From [Clostridium] symbiosum (GTDB lineage: Bacteria > Bacillota > Clostridia > Lachnospirales > Lachnospiraceae): a stretch of DNA of 64,000 nt. Of this stretch, positions 17,201 through 26,200 are shown one piece after another. The DNA is taken from contig CP143946.1 of NCBI GenBank assembly GCA_036419695.1, positions 3,714,001 to 3,778,000 on the forward strand, written 5' to 3'. Made by a program: the position numbers and the translations under genes. The stretch's first letter is position 1. The number at the start of each line of letters is the position of its first letter. The notes under the pieces are model-generated. The model did no database searches and was not told the DNA's origin. It was given only the letters and a program-made list of their open reading frames with translations.

Positions 17201-20200
17201 TTCACACTGATAAGTAAGTATTTTGCTATCCTGTACATCGGTAAAACTGAATTTTTTCGTCTCCATCGACAGCGAATACCGTTCGGGAGGAGCCAGTTCT
17301 CTCACGGCAAATTGATACGGAATCCATTTTCCTTCCCGGAGGGAACCTGTCACCAGACCAGAAAGCACGGCACGGCCGTTTTCATCCGTGACAAGAAGAT
17401 ATCTCTCACCTGTGCTCTCGTTCTTCACCTCAAACTTTGCCCCGGGAAGTTTTTTATCATTGTCTTTTGCATCTGTCTTTTCTATGAGAAGCGTTCCCTT
17501 TTTTATCCGGTTCACGGCCGTGACGCTGAGGGGACTGCCATCCTGCACATCGCCGGTAATTTCCACCTTTTGCGGCTCCATCGTTTCAAATCCCTCCGGA
17601 GCCCTGATTTCCGCCAGATAATAGATTCCTGCCTCCAGGAATTCAATCCGGTGCGGTTTCATATCTCCGGCCTTGAAACCATCCGGTATTTTCCCCTCAT
17701 AATAGTCATCCTCCGTATAATAACCCTCCGCCCCTGATATCCAGGTGTCCTGAAGATACTCCGGAACCGGTGAAAAGTTTCCCCGGCCATCCGAACGATA
17801 TAACGCCAGCTCGGCTCCGGGCAGCCCCTTTCCGTCTTCTGAAAGCTTCTCTACATAGAGGCAGCGTGGTTTATTTTCCACGGAGTACAATTGTATATCG
17901 GTGGTTTCCTCTATCGTGATAAACCTGTCGGAAACCCCGGCGAACCCCTCTGGCGCTTTCAGCTCTACCAGCCTGTACCGGCCCTGTGGAATATAATCCA
18001 TTCTGTGGTTGCCCTGCAAAGTGTCATAACTTACCGCGCAGGGATATTGAGCGGGCCTGATTCTTTTATAATTGAACTTGTAATCGAAATTGTAGTCCCA
18101 TTTTCCTTCCGGCGTCAGGTTCTTTTCGGAGCAAATCAGTATTTGGCTCCCCGTATCTGTCTCCCAGATCTGCCGAACAGACTCATTTTTATCTGTATTT
18201 TCCGATGTCAGCCTGCGTGCCGTTCTCCGGGTCAGCCAGCTTACGGTAAGGGCGTTTTCGTTCTTTCGGTACCCTTCTGTAAAATGCTCCCTCTCGTCAG
18301 GATCCATCCCCTCCTGAAATGTGATGGAATCCTGCCCCACAATAATCTTATAACCGGTCGACGTCCTGAATACTTTGTCTGATGCAGCGTCCCTAACGGC
18401 GGTGCGCTCCACATCCCAGTAAAGCTCATCAAACGCAGTCCCATATTCTTTGAAGAGGCTCTGGTAATTGTAGGTAAAGCCGCTCAGCCCAGTGGTCTTT
18501 GATACGCCGAACTTAAGACGCAGCGCATTTAAAAACCCTGTTTTTTTGTATTTTGTTGTGTCGACGGCAGCTGTATATTCAGCGCAGTCATCCGTCGTCC
18601 ACCGGTCAAACAGCTCCCCCTTGCCGTCATACAGGGCAAATTCGGCGGGATTGTCGTTTGTAACAGGATGTTTCATTCCATCCATCTCCGTATATTTATA
18701 TATCTCTGCCTTGGTATGATCATTCGGCAGCAGGAAATGCTGCAGTCCCTCCGTTTCTTTTATTTCCAGTTCCATTGATGACCGGATAAAACCGGCGGGC
18801 GCGCTTAGTTCCTCGAGGATGTAAAATCCTTTTGGAATTGCTTCCAGATACTCTGGGCTGTCACCGGAAATCCATTCGGCCACAAACGTTTTTTTCCGGT
18901 TGTTTTCATCAAATTTGGTCCATCTGGCCGGAGTTTTTTCCGTCTTTTCCAGATAATAGCCGGAAGGGTGCTTGTCCAGATCGTTTGTGGCGACCCGTTT
19001 CGCCCGGAACAGAGCCAGCCTGGCTCCCTTTACACTGCCATAGGAATAAGATGCCTTTCCTTCCGTCCGTGTCTCAGCCTCGTCAAGCGCCTTATCGCAA
19101 TCCCGGACCTTTACACGGAAGGCCGCCGGAGCGTCCACCTTTTCCAGGTATCCGCCGATCGGCCGGTCGGTTATCCTGGCTGTCTGAATCTCTGTTTTAT
19201 CCTCCACCGTCACTCCAACCGGCATTGTTTTCACATATCCCTCCGGCGCCGTTAATTCCTCCATGATGTACAGACCGGCCGGAACCCTCTTAAGCACGTC
19301 CACCTGCCCGTCCGTCATCCCGCTTTGGAACGGATCGTTTGGGGCTGTCTCACCGGTCGTCCATGTATTTTCAATAATATAGCTTTCTCCCTGGCGGTGA
19401 TAGAGAGGACGGTCGTCTGCCGGATTTTCCGGATCTGGGCCTATATCTTTAAGAGCGGGGATTTTGTCAATCCTCCATGCGTTATCATTAAATTGTTTCA
19501 GCTTATCATCATACCGGTATCGGATATAATCGCCGTCCCTGTCGTAAACCGGGCTGCCTTTTTGATATGTTTCATCCGTTCTCCGGTAATAAACCGGCTG
19601 CCCGTGCTCATTCAGAACGGGATTTACCGTCTTTTTAAACCCTCCCTTTTTCATCATTCCGACGGTCCACTCCCGTTCCGTATCCGCTTCCATCGTGGCA
19701 ATACGGCCGGTGGTAATCTTCTCTCTTGCCGTCACATTGCCATACTGATCCTTTGAAATTTTCACCGGCCAGACCATGATTTTCCCGGTCTTCTCCTCCA
19801 CCACGTAAGCCATTCCGGTGTAGGGTTCAACCAGGCTGTCCCGGTTCCTCTCCGCATCTAAATGGTACAGCACCGTTCCTTCCGGCACCCGGTCAAACAC
19901 GCGGTCTTTTTCGTTATACCGCAGTGCCCCATAGTCCGGAGAAACGATTTCCAGAAACGGCATCCCGTTTTTCAGTGCAAAAAGCGAACTGTTGTTTTTG
20001 GCCCGTATCTTCCTCCCCTCTTTATCAAAACCATACAGAACACCATTCTCTTTCCGGAGCACATTAAGACCTCCGAGGTCATAAAACAGGATATCGGTAT
20101 CCTCCCGTTCTACAGTCTTATAGGTCCATGTTCCCGCTCCCCTGTCGTTTTCCTGATCATCACAGGTGTAGTTCCCGTAATCATCAAGGCCGTCACTGTC

Positions 20201-23200
20201 CGCCTTTGTTTTATCCAGGACAAATCTGAGCCCTGTTCCGGCAAATCCCTTCTGAACGTACATATTGATTACATTCCCATAGCGGTCCCGCTCCACATTC
20301 ACACCGTCAAACCGGTAGTCCTCCCTGTCCCCGTTTTGTTTCACTTCAATCGCATCATACAGGGTCATCACCGCTCCGGGCAGATACCGGTTCACATCAT
20401 CGGCTGTTTCCGGAACTTTGAAGAGCCTTGCATTACCGGTAAAAACTCCATCTTCATACAGGATTTCTATACTCTCGCCCGCCTCCTGCTTTTTCTTCAG
20501 GGAATCTAAAAATCCCTTTTTCCACCCATAGCCCAGATATTTTCCCGAAGCGCTGCAGGCCAGTTCCAGATTTTCCAAGCCATAACGTCCTTTCAGTTCT
20601 GTAATGCTGCCCTCCAGGCGGCCTTTCAGTTCATATGACACCATATCATCATCCGGTTTTATCTTTGCCACTTCCAGGCGGATGGGCGTATTATTCAGAT
20701 AAATCCTTGCCGTTGCTCCTTTGTCCTGGGGCTTGTTTCCGTTTGGCTTCGTGCCGTCCGGATTTGTAATCTCCCCGCCGTTATCCTGTGTTCTTGTGAC
20801 ATTCTCCCCGTAAACCGCCGCCACTACCCGGTTATCGGCAGAACCATTCAGATAATAGGCAGTCTCATTTGAATAAAGTTCGACCGCCACCGGCCTGCTT
20901 CCGGTATAACCGGAGGGCGCCTTTATTTCACACAGGACGTAACAGCCGGCTCCCAAAGGCTGCGGAGTCTCTAAATATCCCACGTTCTGGCTGCCATTTT
21001 CCGTTCCCCGATCCTTTGTGGTCGTAAATGCCCGGAACTGTCCTGTTTTCTCTCCTGATTCATCAGCCATTATAACCTGTTCGCTCTCCCGGCAGATCGG
21101 AGTTCCGGCCGGCACAGTCCCATAATATTTTCCGTTATAGGGCACCTGCCACGGAAGGGAGGGCCTGGCAAGCGGTGTGATTCCAGCTGCTCCCATCGCC
21201 GTCAGGAATTCCCGGCTTCCGGTGATAACCGTATCTGTTTCATAAAATTTCACCCGGCCGTTACTGTATTCTCCATCCTCCCGCTCCGCACTGTAAATTG
21301 AAAATACGGCCCCGTCGTGCAGAATCGTTTCACCAGATTCCGAATCCAGCTTTTCAATTCGAAGTTTTGAAACATAAAACGTATTTCTGAACTTCCCATC
21401 CGCATATCCGGTAAAGCCATCCGTTTTATCTATCCCGGCATCGGCCGGTTCTGTCACTGTCCACGGCACAAGGGCGGCAAAATACATTCCATCGTACCCG
21501 GTTAAGGCTCCCGTGATTGTTTTTACGCCATCCTTAAAATAGAATCCGGACGGGTTGCTATCATCGGCGGCGGTTCCGTTTTGATACATCACATTGTCGG
21601 CAGTACCGGCCCGCTCTGAGAGGGAGGCATAACGGTAATACGCCCCCACCTTTTCGTTGCTCCGGTAAACACTGGCCGCATTCTCTGTTTTGTATACATC
21701 TTTATAAGGATTAAATTCTTCCTGGGTAACCGAAAAACCCTGATAGTCAAAACTGCCTCCCGGATAGGCAATCCGGCCGGTCAGTCTGGCGGAATCTAGT
21801 CCGTATTTATAGATTTCAAAGTCACCGTCATTATTGTGAGCCTGGATTACGTAGTTTCTTAAGTCATCCGTATGGTTTTCTTTCCACTCTTCATTGATCC
21901 TGATATCATATTTTTTCTGCAATTCTTCCGGAGTATCCTCACTGCTGAATTGATAGTTCCTGTTATAGACCACCGGCGTCCCTTCATTTTCTCCCTCCTC
22001 ATAAAGGGCGGGCAGGATGATTTCTTTTGGTTGATCCGTTTTATAATGTTTATTGTAAAAATCTCCCAGTTCAGCGCTGAACGGTTGTTGTTCCACCGCA
22101 ATATAGGCCCCGTACGGCAGGTATTTTGACACGCCGTAATAATATCCGGCCGTTTCATAAAGCGTATCCGCTGATAGCGTAGTCCTGTCTCCGTCGCTTC
22201 CTCCGTCCGCCTCACCGTCCCAGGCAACCGCATATATTTCATCCAGATCATAGGCAAAGAACGGGCTTAAGTAGTTTTCCGCCTTTAGAATAGCCGCATA
22301 CAACGCCCGGTCGTAAACCTCATCCTGATAGGATTCACTCCCACCGGACGCCTGGCTTTCTCCCTGTCCGATTTCTTCCGTCAGCTTCTTCACTTCCTCA
22401 TCCAGGTACCAGTTGATCGCAAACTGGCGCACGGAATCGGAACGTTTCGCATTTTCTTTGGCCTCTTTTGATGTGCTGGCCTGGTTCTCTGACGCACTGT
22501 TATTATGGGAAACAGGATACTCTTTTTCCCCTCCGTTTGTTCCAAATATAAGCCCGCGGATAAAGGCCGACGGTTTAAAGGACGTGCTGTCATCCCCCTT
22601 TCCATCCCATTTATCATGATTGGCCGTCCGGATGGCCTCAAAGAACTTGTCATAGTTATAACCCTCCACCCGTCTCGTTTTACCGGCCCCATCCTCCATT
22701 GTCCGGGTCACCGTTTCCAGCAGACGGGTATACCCCGTATTCTGGTTTTCTCCTATTCTTCCCTCGTCATCAAAGGAATAGAGAGCCCTGTTAACCGTTA
22801 CCGCCTCTTCCCATGTATTGTTGCTGACAGAACCTGTGGTAAGGGAGCCCGCCTTGTGAGGTACTTTGGTATACAGCTTCTGGACGCTGCCGAATGGCTC
22901 CGTCTCAGGATAAGAGGCTTTGTAAGCTTCAATATTGACTTCATTTCCGTTACGGTCTATCCAGTTTATTTCGCCTCCTCCGTTCCGGTACAGCCGTTCC
23001 AGGTTCGACTTCAGGTATATCTTGAAACGGAAGTTCGGAAGTTTGTGGGCGTTCGCCCCCATCCCTCCCGGGCCGGATGTAAAACCATCCTGATGGCCGG
23101 TTCCGGCATTGGTGTTATGGGCATAAGTTCCTTCCGGCGTCGTTCCTATGTCTTTCACAATCCTTACTTTCTGACGGATTATCCGCTCAAATACCGGAAT

Positions 23201-26200
23201 CGGGTGTTCTCTTGTCCCGGCATCCTGATATATCCGCGTCTGTCCGGGGTAGGCCAGCAGGACATTTTTAATATAAGTGTCATGAAAGGTTCTAACCGGG
23301 TATGCGGACACAATCGCATTCCTCTGTACATAGTCGGGATAGGATGTGTTACCACCGTCCACAAACTCTTCATCATACCGGATCCTGTAATCCAGTCTGC
23401 CGTCAGCCGGTATCAGCTCCAGCGCCACATGGACGGTATAGAGCATCGTATCTTCATCGAAGTTTCCGTCAAGCAAAGTTTCCGTTACTTTTTCTTCGTA
23501 TCCGGGGGCGGCCTCCTCACTTTCATAGCGGGTGTTATAGACCAGGTTTCCTCTGTTGTCATATGCCTGCTCGTGTTCTGCATAGACCCAGTACTGTTTT
23601 CCCAAATCATCCTTAAGCCGTATATTGGAAAGATCCTCGCCCCAGGCCACGGTGCTTTTTTCCGGCGACTGCTGCCTTATCGTTGCCGCCGTCACAAAAC
23701 CAGCGGCGTTTTTTTCTGTGATATCATAACTGCCGGAGGGATATTCAAAGTACAGATATCCGTCCACCTGTTTTCCATCTGTTTGGTAGGTCATCTTTTT
23801 CCTGATCCAAACGCTTTTTCCGGTCTCGTCATAAAGAGCCGGCAGGGATATCCCGGCCTGAAGATAGGTGTAACGCAGAATCCCATAAAACTCCCCGTTT
23901 TCCTCCACCACATCTTCCAGCAGGAATGCATTGAATACCCGGTAACGCTTCAGGCAGTCATTCACCGCCTCACACCAGCTCTTTTCTGAGCTTCCGTTCA
24001 ATGCTGCCTTAATCCACGGGGAACCTTCTTCCGGGATTTTATATCCGGCCTTTTTAAGTCTCTCGTTCACCTTTTGTATAAACTCGGCTTTGACCGCTGT
24101 TTTCTCTTCACCAATGATCTCAGGCGGTTCCACCTGAAAGGCATTGCCCGGACGAATCCCTGTCAGAAGCCGGGGGGCGTCTGAAATCCGTTTGACCGCC
24201 GCGCTGCCTCCATTCGGGAGTGCAATGATATCTCCAACCGATGCCTCAACGGCCTTTCCGTCAATAATGACCTGAGTTCCCGGAATTCCGTAAACCGGTT
24301 CTTTGACCGGCACCAGCTCCGTATGAGTTCCATCCGGATTTACCACAATCTCTGTTTTGATCGTATAGAATTTTGCGCCGTCCCGAAGTCCGGTCACCGC
24401 AATGTCATATCCGTTTGCCGCATCCTTACTGAGCACCGAAAACTGGTTATAACCGCCCTTCCGGTTCATCTCCATCTCAGACATGTGGACCGTTCCTTCC
24501 GCGGACGGTAAATTCCCGGCTGCATCCGCCTCCCGGTTGGTCACGTCCGCATCTGCGCCATAGCGTGACAATTCATATCCCTCGGAACGCGCCAGTTCCA
24601 TGATATAGTAGCTGCCGCCCTCCCGGCTGATGAGCAGCGGACGGCCAATCCAGCAATTTCCATTGTTGGCCTCATTATTCTGGATCCGGTAGCCTGCCCC
24701 GCCGTCCCCGGCCCCATCGACGCCCTGGTTGGAAGTCAGTTTTCGGTATCCCGTACCGTCTCCGTCTGTACTTTCCTGCAACGCCAGGCTGCTCCCGTTC
24801 CCACTGTGTCCCTCAAACCGTTCATTATCCTGTACCGCATCCGCCTTTTCCCGGCCGGTATAAAGATTCTCCGGGCCGGCGTCCTCCGGCCTCTCAACCG
24901 CTCCGGTATCAAAATTGAAACGGGTTCCCGGAGCCTCGGTAATGGCGGGAAATGAGGCTTCTCCGTTCTTATCGGTAGCCGCCACGGCCACCAGTTCATC
25001 CCTTTTAAATACAACACCTGTTTTTCCGTCGGGATGCTCGATATCCGCAGCGGCAAACAGACCGTACACGGCCCCCTCCAGCGTACCGTCGCCCTGGGTG
25101 TCGCCATAGCTGTCATAGATACCGTTTTTCCCTCTGTTTAAATTCAGGTCCTGCTTGCCGATATGAACTTCTCCCTCGGTCCGGTGGTCATAGAGGATAA
25201 ACGTCCAGTCAACCGTGCCACTTTTCCCCTGCTTCACCGTCCCTGCCTGTGATTTCTCAAAGGATATGGAATTTCTTATGCTGCCTCCCCTGTCTGCCCA
25301 AAGTGCATACAAACCGATTCCGGCGTTGTGGTTTATAAGCTGTTCCGCCATAAATCCGGTTAATGCGATTCTTTTTCGGAGCGCCTCCGACGGAGTGGCC
25401 GCTTCCGAGGGGGTGGCTGCTTCTGAGGAACCGTCTGCTTCCGAAGGGCTGGCTGCTTCCGAGAGACTGACTGCTTCCGAAGGGCTGGCTGCTTCCGGAA
25501 GGCCGACTGTTTCCGGGGAGCTGCCCGCTTCTTCCGGTGCCGCCATATCGGCTTCTGACGGGCTGCCTTTGGAATATGCTTTCTTTTTTCCCTCGGAGTA
25601 TAATGCAGAAGTGTACCGTCCCTCCTCATCAATAAACAGAAATTTCTTCCCGTTATCGGAAAACTGTTCTTCTCCATCCGTCTCTTGAGAGCCATCCTCC
25701 CCCTGCACCGTAATTAATTCTGCTTGCAACGGCGCTTCAGAAGACCGGATATCACTATCAACGTCTCCTGTGCCTTCCGAATGGGATATGCCGTTTTTCA
25801 CAAAATCCTTATACTGGCTGGAAGTTACGGTCCGCCACTCAATTTCTACGTCATCCTCATGCAGGCCGTGGAGGATATACCCCTTCCGGGATTCCAGTTC
25901 CCGGGCGGAGTAATCATAGGTCAGTGATATAAAATCTTCATAGAACCGGTCCCGATCCGCCTCCATGGCCTCCCTGGCGATTTCCGGCTCAATCGCATGA
26001 AAGAAACCGCCTTCCGACGTCAGCTCCGCACACGTTTCCACCTCTGCGTACCAGGCTGCCCAGGCTTCATCATGAAGCTGCTGGTTATAGGCCTCCACAT
26101 CCTCACCGCCGTCTCCCCCGTCTTCATCACCTCCCTCATCCTCCGGTTCTTCATACTGAATCACGGGAGCCGGATGACCGTCGCAGTATCCCTTATGGTA

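Noticed and set aside
22505..23989. A 494-codon open frame on the plus strand
   Set aside because: It lies wholly opposite the giant adhesin gene, has no ribosome site and no recognisable protein; long antisense frames are expected opposite such a long coding region.
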